From Phymatolithon calcareum (Eukaryota; Rhodophyta; Florideophyceae; Hapalidiales), in the NCBI GenBank assembly GCA_977006965.1, contig OZ345364.1, positions 1,550,001 to 1,614,000 of the forward strand: a DNA stretch of 64,000 nucleotides, given 5' to 3'. A model generated the notes under the pieces. That model ran no database searches. It had not been told where the DNA came from and worked only from the letters and a program-made list of their open reading frames with translations. The first letter of the stretch is position 1. Every line of letters starts with the position of its first letter. The translations under genes and the position numbers were made by a program. Positions 53,613-63,624 of this stretch are shown one piece after another.

Positions 53613-53675
53613 GGGTTATTCAACACTGTGCCGGAGCCTCACCATTACGAGGCTCAAAATTCACCCTAATAACCC
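53613..53675. terminator. nested hairpin after the transposase stop
   Basis: GGGTTATT (53613-53620) pairs with AATAACCC (53668-53675), and inside GAGCCTC (53634-53640) pairs with GAGGCTC (53649-53655). It lies 12 bases after the stop codon at 53598-53600. It may shape the mRNA end or mark the transposon's right terminus. Confidence 0.45.
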
Positions 53676-55439
53676 GTCGAAACGGATTTCCTGCCCGATC
53701 AGGATAGCCATGTTCATTTAGAAAATACATTCTCCCCTCAGTTGTTTTTATATGTCTTCGTCAAATAATCGATGATTGTGTGCGAACGTGCGAAAGTTCT
53801 GTACCGAAACTATAGTAGTCCCAACCATTGCAATTCGTAAAGAAATATTATGCATGAACTTTCAATAGCCGGCGTATTGCTTGAGGGTTACGTTCCAATT
53901 GGCTCTACTGCTCCTATGCCAAGAAGAAATTCGCTTTCGCACATCGAGGTCGTGTTCTGCTTTGGGAGTATCGCTTTTACCGCCTTCAAGATGCCAACTT
54001 TTCCTCCAACGAACGCAAACGTTGAGCTTAATTAAAAAGCAGGACTTCCCGTGCCGCTATAAGTAGACCCCCGCCGACTGGTCTGGCCATTAATGCATGC
54101 CAAATCAACTGCAGTAGCAAGTCTGCCAGTGTGTTGCAGATAGTATAGTACAGTGCAGGATTCAATCGTCAAGCAGATTAATCGTTGGAAAAGCACTTTA
54201 TTTCGAGTAAAATGGGTCCTTATTTCGCAGTTGGTGGAGAACAGTAGCATTAGGGCTGTTAATATTATTAGCGAAGAAGCCGGAAAAGCTTATGTAGGTG
54301 CTTTAGCTGTTCGCCAGCCCGGACCGAGCCGACCGGGGCAAAGTTCATTACCGCAAAATCCTTCTTACAGTAATCAACGTCGCCAATCTTCATCGCAAAA
54401 CGCAAAGATTTCTGCTCCGACTTCTGGTTCTCCGACTCGCCACCTCTCGTGTCCCCAGCAGACAACGAAGTTTTCAAAAACATTGCAAGTTATCCTCAGT
54501 TATTTCGAGAAAGAATCTTATCGATCTAATACTTGCGATTGATTTCACGAGCTAATACTTGAAGTTTGGTTTACGAGCTGGCACTGGCGATTTGTCCACT
54601 AGCTCCTGCTGGACGTAAAGACAGACGCACAGCGATGTCAGTTTGCCAATGTAATTGTACACACCGTATGGCCTTTGCAACGATGAATACATCCTTAAGT
54701 ATTGTATTGGAAGTGGCGCAGGCTACGATGTTCTCCAAAATACCACATTACACATGTGTTCCCATGGTAGGTTATCACAACCTCGCAGGGTTGTGAAGAC
54801 AAAAGGTGTGAGTCATGGCAATATACCCCATTCCTTGTTGTGACTCGTTCCTGTGAATACATCACGCCAGATTTTCTATTACTGTTCAACACATATCAAG
54901 GCGATGTGAAGAGAAAGGAGATGTGTCTACATTGGTAAATTTTGGGAGCTCGTGGATCAACCGCAGCGCTGAGCTGAAATGTTAGAGGCTGGAGCTGAGG
55001 AGGGCAATATCCATCCACAGAAACATGAACGCGTTCATCTATTTAGCGACTCTGCCATCAGTGGAACCTGCAATAGCCTAGGCCCTCGCTAAGCTTCTCT
55101 AGATGTTCGCAACTCAAGCAAACTTCCATTGCAACAACAATTTCACGTCGAAGCGAGGCCTGTGGGACAGTTCCAAGTGGGGTGCGTATGTCCCATATGC
55201 GTATGTATGCTAATGCCGCTTCTCTTTTAAAAGACTCTTGCATACAACGCAAACAGATGTAGCAACATAGCATCTCCTGGGAAAACCAAGGAGCCAAAAC
55301 CTGTGGTCCATGAGATGGTACAACATATAATTCGGTGGGGTCAATGCCCCAGCCAGAGTAAATGTGAGAAATTTGGAAGAAGTCTATGCCGCTTGCAAAC
55401 CCTACCATCTACATCTACGATATAGTCGGAGCATATATA
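53676..55439. other. no secure gene
   Basis: One plus-strand frame, 54153-54542 (129 codons from GTG, Ser/Pro/Gln-rich), is possible but shows no motif. A minus-strand frame at 55058-55408 is also unassigned. AT dinucleotides repeat at 55433-55443. Confidence 0.35.
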
Positions 55440-56032
55440 TATATACCCTACCACACCCATAACTACAGTAGTGTCTATAAATCACTTAGATAATTTTCCT
55501 TTGTCAGCACGAAGATGACGACGTCTTCCCGCTGACAACGCAAAAATTTCTGTGCAGATTCACCCCTTCTACACTCACAGCTATAGTGCTGACTTGAAAT
55601 AATTAAGAGACTTTTCATTTGTCGGCATGAACACGGGGCCGTCTTCGTGCTGACAAAGCAAAATTTCCGCGCGGATACACCCCTGAAACACCCACAGCTA
55701 CAGTGCTGCCGTGAAATCCTTTAGCGAAATTTCCTTTATCAGCACGAGGAGTGCCCCGTCTTCGTGCTGATAAAGGAAAAATCCGCGCGGCTTCACCCCT
55801 GTACAGCCAAAGCTACGTTGCTGTCTTGAAATCATTTAGAGACTTTTCCTTTGTGAGCACGAATGCGAGGCCGTCTTGGCGCTGCCAAAGGTAAATTTCC
55901 GCCCGGATTCGTCCCTGCTACACCCGGCGCAACATTGCTTTCTTTAAAATATTTACAGAATTTTCCTTTGCCAGCACGAAGACGGCCCCGTCTTGGTGCT
56001 GACAAAAAATTCCGCGCGGACACATAATAATT
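55440..56032. repeat. five tandem units of about 117 bp, each with a hairpin
   Basis: Units recur at about 55499, 55617, 55732, 55849 and 55967 (steps 118, 115, 117 and 118). Each carries (C/T)CAGCACGAAGACG or a variant, a short G/C centre and its inverse CGTCTTCGTGCTG, then CAAAG...TTTCCGCGCGGAT, CACCCCTG and CAGCTACAGTGCTG. The units differ at many positions but the two hairpin arms tend to stay complementary. Confidence 0.85.
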
Positions 56033-56114
56033 ACTGCGGGCATAAAATGCTTTGCTGACATGTGACTCTTGGAAAGGTGCAACAGAATCAATATGTATAA
56101 ATGCAACATAATGA

Positions 56115-56167
56115 CGAGCAAGAGCCATGACTTGATAGTTGAGCTTTCGAATCATGGCTCTTGCTCG
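56115..56167. repeat. 16-bp perfect inverted repeat over a start codon
   Basis: CGAGCAAGAGCCATGA (56115-56130) is the exact inverse of 56152-56167, which contains the ATG of the H4-like/RING frame. The loop is 21 bases. A weaker match extends outward for a few more bases, so it may be an inverted duplication of the gene start. Confidence 0.75.
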
Positions 56168-56753
56168 CCAAGGTGTTCCTCTCCATGACAGCATCTCTAT
56201 CAAGGTCATTCACCGCTTGACCCGGCTCGGCGGCATCAAGCGAATTGCCGGCGTTCGGTATGGACGGCTCAGCAAGCGGGTAACAGAGCTCTATTTTTTA
56301 AATTCAATCAAAAAATCAGACACTTCCACACCACGACCCTGGACTCGACTCATGGCGAAAACCGTCGCGCGGTCTGAAACAGCTTTGGCACCCGGCGTCT
56401 CAAGCAAGGAAGTGTGGATACCGTTTCCCAAAGAGTGCGCTGCGTGTCCCGAAAACTTACAAGGACATGTTCTGAAGCTTTTCTGTGGCCACGTTTTTCA
56501 CACCGTTTGACTTGACCAAATTGCGGTTTTAGCTATTGCGGATGACAAGGAGCGTCTGTGGTGCCTATGCAAAGCTCCTGTTTCCCCCAAAATTCGATCT
56601 TATCCGTTCTATGAGCCGACATTCAAGCCAGAAGAGGAGGAGTTAGTAGTCCACTGTGAACCGCTATTACAGGCTAAGATATCAGTCAGGAGAGCTAAAA
56701 ACCGCCGTAATAAGGAAAGAAAAATTCGAAAGAAGGTAGCAGAGAATATTTAG
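56154..56753 (+). pseudogene. histone H4-like plus RING-like ORF with in-frame TGA
   Basis: The frame from ATG 56154 runs 199 codons with one TGA (56508-56510, codon 119). Residues 13-45 (ISIKVIHRLTRLGGIKRIAG then VRYGRLSKRV) align with the core of histone H4 (I-x-x-x-x-I-R-R-L-A-R-R-G-G-V-K-R-I-S-G-x-x-Y). Residues about 100-150 look like a RING finger: CAAC, then LKLFCGHVFH, then TV and the TGA, then WCLCKAPVSP. The TGA falls exactly where H-x2-C spacing predicts a zinc-binding Cys. The C-terminus is strongly basic (RRAKNRRNKERKIRKK). The last Cys pair is C-x-C rather than C-x2-C. A broken gene is the simplest reading. Confidence 0.5.
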
Positions 56754-56829
56754 CGGATGAAGTTTCTTCGTGAGCTACAGATTTCATCCCCAAGTTTGGC
56801 AAGTAAATAGAGAAACTTTAGGAAGGCGA

Positions 56830-57382
56830 TCCCATGTTGTCTTTCTTTCTTTATTGCGGAAAGATCGCTCACATTGAGGGTGAGCGTCAGAAGCTGTTCT
56901 GCAGCAGCTTCTCATTGTTCAGAAATCTTAATATCGCTAGGGGTCTCTCACGGCATAGTTCCTCTACCGTTTTGGTACCAACTCGTCCAATAAACTTACG
57001 TCTGGGGACGGAGCGTCCACCACAACGTAAAATCAGGTGCTCGGTAGTTTATTTGGAACCGGAATTGCAGGCCTTGCACACTGGATCGTACGACATGTTG
57101 CATCCGTGCCTAAAGGCGGCCGCCATAGGGGTGCACTCCACAATCAGTTGGTGTAAGATCACCTCAGCTCGTCTATGCGGTATGGTTAGCTCTTCGGGCA
57201 GTGTCGGGATGAAGACAGGCTCGGGTTTAACGGATGTTTTAATGATGGAGCTCGGTGCTTCTAGTGTGAGAGGAATCGCCTGATGTTCCAACAAGTTTGA
57301 TTCGCAAATACCCCTTCTTGCTAATTCGGCGGCAGCATCATTTCTTGGGATTCAGCAGTGACCTGGAAGATCCCATGTTACT
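56830..57382 (-). pseudogene. RNase H-bearing LINE, C-terminus and 3' tail
   Basis: The minus strand reads VTWDLPGHC, TGA, then IPRNDAAAELARRGICE. This is the RNase H motif with its last catalytic Asp in N-D-A-A-A-E-L-A, and TGA replaces the usual Gly. The frame continues without a break to 57049 through LTIPHRRAEVILHQLIVECT and a Cys-containing end (YDPVCKACNSGSK), then a 3' tail with CAATAAAGAAAGAAAG on the minus strand. It is related to 10660-11570. A family C LINE inserted at 57383-58948 cuts it off from its upstream part. Confidence 0.65.
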
Positions 57383-58848
57383 CACATGCGTCGTGGGATC
57401 ACTACCGGTTTAACAGAGCACAACTGGGTTTTCAAAGAGACAAGAGCACACATTTGGCCATACTTCGAGCAAAGAATACAATGCAAAATGGTCACCCGTT
57501 CGTTGCTGTACTTGACTTGTCAGCAGCGTATGACAGCGTCCCGAGGGATATCCTCCTCGAGTGACTGAAGAAGAAGTTGCCGGTGCATATAACAAAGATG
57601 GTATCTTACCTGATGAAACCGTCGTGGATTACCTCTGCAGGATATGAAACGAAAACATGGTGCATTATCGACCGAGGTGTTCCGCAGGGTTCCCCGCTGA
57701 GTCCGTGCCTATATAACATATTCATGGATACGTTCGCCGAAGTCGCCGCCCAAGTAACAAGAATAGTGTCTGACCATCCAGCGCAGCTATTTGCGGATGA
57801 CGTTCTTCTTCAGGCAAAGAATGCAAAAGGATTGCAAAAACTATTGGACATAGCTACGAAGTGGGCAGCCGAGAATTCCATGAAATGGAACACGAAGCCA
57901 GGAAAGAGCGAGGTGCTTAAGTACAAAGGACTCCCAAAAAAGAAATTCTTCCTTGCAGGAAAAGAGCTGCACCAGGCCTGGAGACTGTCCTACCTGGGGA
58001 TCAGTTTGAACAACAATGGAGTCACCGGCGATACAGCAATCTCAAGAGTTCGGAATGCGGTGGGATGCATACACAAACTCCGACAAATTGGCCTGAACGT
58101 CAGAGGACTCCAACCAACCACGTGTATCAGGATTTTCAAGTCGTTGATTCTCCCCAAATGGGAGTATGCCATCCACCTGACACCGATCACGAAACGACTA
58201 CTATCGGCAATTGAAGCAGCAGAAGGTCTTTTCTACAGATACGTTTTCGGAAAATATGCCGAGTATCGAAGGGAGAGGATGCGAGTGCTCTGCCGTCTCG
58301 CCAGCCCACAGATGAGGAGAATGCACCAGGCTGAAAGGTTCGCCTTAAGCTTGGTAAGACGGAGGAAGTTCCTGGAGCTTTCAAAAGAATACCAGGGAAG
58401 AGAAGATGACCTGGAAGAAGTATCAAAGGACATTGGGTATCCGGGGGAAGAGGAATACCTTAAAGAAGCTCTTAAACAAGCGGAAGAAGGTATGGTGTCA
58501 AAAAATCGACGCCTACAAGCAACAGTCAAAGTCTGGTCGTTGGAAGAAGAGGGTCCGACAGTTAAAATCCCGATCGACGTACCGAACGACCTACCAGGAG
58601 TGCTATATATAAGGGACAGAACTACGCGTTTGAGATGCCTGCGAGTTATTTTCAACAGAGTTCCTTTGTGGAGAAAGTCCATTCTGGCGAAATACCTTGG
58701 GGATGGTGCTGTGGTGGAGCTTATCGTGTTGCAACGTATACTACGGACTATGAAGATGGACCAAGAAACGGAATATGAATGCAAAAGACTTACTCGGGCC
58801 CTTACAGGGAGAGAAATTCGAATTAAGGAGATATTAGAAGGAGAGTAG
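57358..58848 (+). pseudogene. LINE reverse transcriptase (family C), one in-frame TGA
   Basis: The frame runs 496 codons with a single TGA at 57562-57564, and the next open stretch starts at TTG 57577. Before the stop come QLGFQRDKSTHLAILRAKNT and motif A VAVLDLSAAYDSVPRDILLE. After it come motif B RGVPQGSPLSPCLYNIFMDT, motif C AQLFADDVLLQAKNAKGLQK, WNTKPGKSEVLKYKG and LSYLGISLNNNGVTG, then PKWEYAIHLTPITKRLLSA. A long C-terminal part ends RALTGREIRIKEILEGE. By alignment the TGA replaces Arg (CGA to TGA). The first dozen codons belong to the target. The copy would be a near-complete RT core apart from the stop and the missing N-terminus. Confidence 0.85.
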
Positions 58849-58948
58849 AGAGATGAGTATCGAAAACACCGAGAAGCTGCCCTGTTACTCAATTTGAGGC
58901 TTTGGGAGCTTTTAAAATAAAATCAATATATATCCCCACTTGCGTCGT
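57383..58948 (+). mobile_element. LINE family C, 5'-truncated, 12-bp duplication
   Basis: The insert at about 57395-58936 is flanked by CACATGCGTCGT (57383-57394) and CACTTGCGTCGT (58937-58948), a target duplication with one mismatch. It is truncated before the first RT blocks and ends with an A-rich stretch (TTTTAAAATAAAATCAATA). It inserted into the RNase H-bearing LINE. Fragments of this family occur at 12.5, 25.6 and 59.0 kb. Confidence 0.8.
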
Positions 58949-59019
58949 ACGGTGCAATAGACAATGATCGCGATTGTGAACGGTAAATAAAGTGCACACC
59001 GGGTTTCCACTCCCTCTAT

Positions 59020-59157
59020 CATCAGCCGCTTTGCTATCAGAGCGGTGATGGATATGGTGGTCCTACACAGAAGTTTATCCCAACCAAAGATGAACATTAA
59101 GCTCACAATAGCACTTGTAGGAAGAGAAATTCGCATCGAGGAGTTTTTAAGTTACTG
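59020..59157 (+). pseudogene. LINE family C C-terminal scrap
   Basis: A plus-strand frame reads RFAIRAVMDMVVLHRSLSQP, then LTIALVGREIRIEEFLSY and a stop. It parallels the end of the family C protein (VVELIVLQRILRTMKMD...LTGREIRIKEILEGE) with a deletion of the MDQETEYECK part. It lies 70 bases after the family C insertion. It is short and inactive. Confidence 0.6.
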
Positions 59158-59441
59158 AAGTGTCTCGGCTTAGATAATCTTTCGAACAGCGGTCCTGCTA
59201 CTCGCAAGGTGAAGTTCGGGGGGGATCATGAAGTCTCCCCTTTCTGAATTTTGAATCTAGAATGCTGAATGCCTTAGGCTTCGCCTACCACACACATCCG
59301 TAAAGTACTAAGTCCGGGAAAACATCACATCCAACCTTTGCGCAGTATCAGAAGAGACTCCTTGCTCAATTTGAAAAATTATGCCGAGAAATGTCACCAG
59401 TTTTTCTCAACAGATGCTACAGTGATTTCAGATCTCCCAAC

Positions 59442-60580
59442 TACAGTAACGGCCACATTTAGTGCGGGTTCTTTATTAGAGCGGGTTCCTAAGTAGTACG
59501 TCAGGTTCCTAATTAGTTCGGGCGGCACTAATTGTTTTCTGTTTTTGTTCCCGTTATTGCAATAGTAAGGGTCAATAGAATGAAAACCTTTACAGAATCG
59601 TTTCTTCTTTCTCCTGTGCTGATTTGCCTTTGAGATCTGCCACGTGCTATTGTACACCTCATAGAAGGTTGGAAAGTCTGTGCAGCACCAATGCCAGGGA
59701 CACCTCTTTGCAAACTGTAGTGCACATCTCCTTGTACCCTCGACCGATGTATTTTATTTACTATTTGTAGGGTCCTGCTAAGAACGCGTTATGGAACAGT
59801 GCGCATTTATCGAGTCTACAGTCTTAATCCTATGCAATGGAAGGTAGTATATTAGCTCTCCTTACAATTCTCAATCCGTTCTGAAACAATGTAAGGATTT
59901 TTTAATGGAAACCTTGGAGGGTGCTGCATGCGAGATGCATAAGTCATCCGCAGATTTAGATAAACATGTTGCCCCCTACTGTGATTAACTCATCGGCAGA
60001 TGGCACATCCCTTCGGGTGAATGTAAGATGACAAGCTCTGAAGATTGTCAATTGTCTCTTGCAGAGTTCTTGGCTATGTCCCGTTACTTGAAACCTATAT
60101 TCAGTTTCAATGCATCTCCTTTCTTCTGTCCCGTTTCGTTCAAACACAACTCCTGAATTATCTTTTCCCATGGACGAGTTCCTTTACATTACGTCTGTGG
60201 TCAACAACAACTGACTGTCTGTGCAATAATAATAGTAATCTGAAAAGACATTTAAGGTTCGTTGCTTGAAAGCTCGCTATTGGCAAGACGGAAAACTATC
60301 TGTAGACTGCTGAGAATCACTGCCAACAGTACACTGTTCTGCACTACCAGCATCCACAGTATGTTGGAAGATGAGGACAATGAGCTCATTGCTCTGAAAA
60401 GCCAACTAAAAAATGTTTTAGTAAATCTACCACACTACCTGTTGGTCACAACTATTAGCGCGTGTTCCTGACTAGTACGTCGGGTTCGCAATTAGTACGG
60501 GTCGCAGCAAGTATTGAGCGCACGTCCTACGTTCATGTTCGTAATCAGTGCGGGCCGCACTAAATGTGGTCATTTCTGTA
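59442..60580. mobile_element. TA-flanked inverted-repeat element, copy B
   Basis: The element 59444-60578 begins CAGTAACGGCCACATTTAG and ends with its near inverse. TA lies on both sides (59442-59443 and 60579-60580). AGTGCGGGTTC words repeat at both ends. The centre shares NNNSNLKRHL (about 60223) and MLEDEDNELIALKS (about 60363) with copy A but is about 350 bp shorter. It is a non-autonomous sibling of the element that splits the transposase at 49 kb. Confidence 0.85.
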
Positions 60581-61699
60581 GTTCCTTGCCATTGCCAAAA
60601 TCAATGATTTCGGTTCACAGCGTCGCGGCGAAGTCTCTAAGAAGCCACGTGCTTCCAGGAGCGTCTCTACGTCCAGTTGAAGTCCTAATGCTGGCAATTA
60701 AATTGAGAGCGATAAACACACAGCTCGCATTTGCAGCTACATTGCAATAGATCCTGGTGCGTTGAAAATGCTTGAGTCTCATACTGTACCCTATTTCAGG
60801 AAAGGACTACAGCTCCCAGCTTTTCATCGAATGAGAGAAATTTTGTCATATGACATATTCGCAGTACAAAAATTCTCCCAGTTCAATTTTTTGCACTGAG
60901 TGATCAACCAGTGTCGTTCAAATACGCAGAAAAACAAGGTCCCAGCAGTGGCTTTCAAAATAACTTAAAAAATATGGTTATTTTACCATATTTCTATGGT
61001 ATGGACTCAAACTTTCTCCCCCAGTGTGTGAGGTCAACTATTTTCTCAAACTTTTTGTCACCCTTATACTGTCCCTCGAACTTTTGGTATACCGTTTTTA
61101 AAACAGTATACCAGAAAAAGACAGCGATAAACGGTATGTCGAAAGCGCGGTAAATTAGATGCAGGGAGTTACTCAGACTTGGTCATAAGATCAAGTGCAA
61201 ACAAATTGAATCAATAAAGAGAGAACAAGCATGCTGTCTATGACACGTAGACTTTACGCCGTCCTCGTGATGTTTTCCGACAAAGTCGTGTAAACTGAAT
61301 GATATATGATATGGTACATTACTTGATTCAGTGGACTCGTTTCGCATTACTGTCAATAAGTTTTTTGAGAAAGTATCTGTTTACGTAGATGGACAGGAAG
61401 ACCTATAGGGGCACCAGTGCATACGTTAAATATGCAAAAAGGCCCAATCTACTCCAAGATCACTGAAAACGCCATTTCCCGCAGCTCCCTGGAGGCCGAT
61501 GAGGTCCTTTTTAAACCAAATGTCCGGCTGTTTGTCTGTTCGGCTCTTTGCTTCCAAAGACCACATTATGTAAAATGGCTGCCGCAAGTTTACACGTGTG
61601 CTGTCAGACAAGTTCTGCTCCCACGACTACTTCTGTCTATCTGCTACATATTTCGCGCGAAACGATGCTTATTTCGCGCGAACCCGAAACAGCTTCGAA
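60581..61699. other. no recognisable gene; one palindrome
   Basis: Only short frames are present. At 61081-61120 a nested palindrome pairs GGTATAC with GTATACC and GTTTT with AAAAC inside it, with CTTTT/AAAAG outside. Confidence 0.5.
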
Positions 61700-62082
61700 G
61701 GGACGGATCTCAATCGAGGTCGAGATATGACGCCCCGGCGAGCATGCTTAAAGTAAGTCCGAGTCGAACCGCGGGCTCGATGACATCGCCGCTTGAGCGG
61801 GCGGCTTGATCAGCGTTGCGCGTGAGGGAGGGGCATAGCGTGTCGACCAGAGCGAAGAAAACCCGACGGGGAAGTACGTAGGAGCGAGCGGACTGAGAGG
61901 CATTCAAATATTGCGTAGCGTTCGCGAAAGAACGCCGCACACGACGTGTTGAGCGCCCTTTCATGCGTGGTGTGCGTCTGGGTCGTCTGCAGAGGAGCGC
62001 AGTGCGCAGTGAGAAGTGCGGTGACGAGATCTAGGACAGTAGTAGTGTCTTTCATTGTGCCGTAGAGCACTTGGGGTTGCAC
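61700..62082 (-). pseudogene. PIF/Harbinger-like transposase N-terminus
   Basis: The minus-strand frame 61710-61964 reads SYVLPRRVFFALVDTLCPSL, then IEPAVRLGLTLSMLAGASYL and DLD. This resembles the N-terminal region of PIF/Harbinger DDE transposases, where a F-x-x-L...L-P motif is followed by I-x-P-x-x-R-L-x-x-x-L-x-x-L-A-G-x-S-Y-x-D. The catalytic part is absent; downstream the frame meets stops. An overlapping minus frame upstream (61810-62082) may be a frameshifted continuation. It is not the same subfamily as 30417-30977. Confidence 0.5.
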
Positions 62083-63624
62083 GTGGTCCGAGCACGACTT
62101 GTGCTCCTCGGATTGTGACAGATCTGCTTGTAATCTGGTCGAAGACTAGTTTGAACGCTGTCTGTTCACGGCGCGTAATCTGTCTCTCTATTTTTCATAA
62201 CTTTTTTGGCGCAATCATCTTGTGACAGCTGGATTATTCCGAACAGACAGACAGATTTCCGAGTAGTTTGAAACGGGCTTGAGTGTAACAAGAAACTGTA
62301 ATATCTAAAGTCTATTCGCGATAATTAAGGACTTAGATAAAAGGATTTTGAACAAATACGTATATGCGCAATTTGGAAAAGTTTTGATAGGTTTAATGAA
62401 AAAACTCTTCCAAATTCATTCCCGCTTTCTGTTTTGGCAAATTCGAAGACGACTGTGTTTTTAGTTTATATTTTACGTGTCAGCTTTTTGAATATTAAAA
62501 TACGGGCCAGATCAATCTAATTTTTTTGAAATGAGTTCACTTTGGACCAATAAAAACCTTTATAGAATTTTATGCTTCAATACCAAAGCCGTTCTCCGAT
62601 TTGCCCATAGGACAATCACCACTGAATGCGAAGGTACACCTTCAGCTACGGTGGCGAGCATCTTACGAACGTTGCCGTCGCCCAGCGGCTACCGGGCGTT
62701 ATTTCTGCTCCGACGGCCAGAGCTGGGTATCGATCGAGTCTCGCAGGTTATACTATTGTTTTTCGGGCTACCTCATCGTCTCATCGAAATCGTTGGAGAC
62801 TTTATCTGGAATATAAAAGTCGCTCTATTTCTCCCGCTAGCTCAGGATGAAGTATTGTACTGCTTGAGAGCGACACTATCGTTATCCACTGTAGCAATTT
62901 TCAGAGCAGTGTAGCGCCCGCTGTTATGTCGCTGTCCCAAGGCGGTCTCTTTTTCCTCTCGCGACTGTACGCCGCACAACTGTGATCTCGATAGTCATGC
63001 TGCTCGTAGTAGGTGATCTGTTGGGCCATACTTGCACGTGTCTCTCGTGTGTCTATGCGCTGCATCGCTGTCTTTTGCGTAGGTTGTAGTATATAAGCTA
63101 GTTAGTTCCTTCCTCTGAGTAAAGGAAGGTGGGAGAGTTCTGGATTTCGGCTCGATTGCTTGGATCAAGCACGCGCAATGTTCGCCTGACAGTCCCTTCG
63201 ACCACGCGGAGTCGGAGCTCTTCCCAACCTTCTTGGACGCAACCGTTTCGGCGCGCAAGCCGGTGCGTCGACAACCGCGTTCAAGTTTCCCTTTCCCTTT
63301 TTCGTGCGTCCGTGCGAAGGTCGACGGCCAAGCCATGGTCGCCGCCTAAAGACGGCGTCGTTTTCACCCTCATCTACCTCGTCAAGCTTCTGAAGCCCTG
63401 TTCGGCGTAGCCTTGCGCTCGTGTTCTACGTTCACGACCGCTTGCGTTCCCGCAAAGCCATGGAGTACTACGATGGTGGACGCCTATTTTGTCCGCTGGT
63501 CTGGAGGTTTTGTTTGCTTGTCTTTCTTTCCTTCTCTTTTGTCTTGTCTCTCCCGCTCTTTTCGTCTCTCTCCTCTCTTGGGCTTTTCTCTCCCATGTGG
63601 CGTCGGGTTCTTTGGAGCCTGGCG
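62083..63624. other. no secure gene; promoter-like segment near 63.1 kb
   Basis: A TATATAAG box at 63090-63097 precedes CCTTCCTCTGAGTAAAGGAAG, a small hairpin, and then pyrimidine-rich sequence with short conflicting frames. TGTTGGGCC at 63019-63027 could be the start of an LTR. I could not find a second copy or a gene that begins here. Confidence 0.3.

Noticed and set aside
55440-56032. CRISPR array
   Set aside because: The repeated unit is the whole of about 117 bp with no unique spacers, repeats are diverged, no cas genes exist and the DNA is eukaryotic.
56508-57564. TGA used as a sense codon in this genome
   Set aside because: TGA serves as the normal stop of the predicted spliced gene (17615-17617) and of the 650-aa gene (46546-46548), and the affected frames are mostly dead repeats.
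58233-58892. 219-codon minus-strand gene
   Set aside because: It is the antisense shadow of the family C reverse-transcriptase frame.
61740-61765. tRNA gene on the minus strand from a B-box-like GGTTCGACTCGG
   Set aside because: No A box or pairing stems lie at the right distance, and the bases encode the conserved part of a transposase N-terminus.
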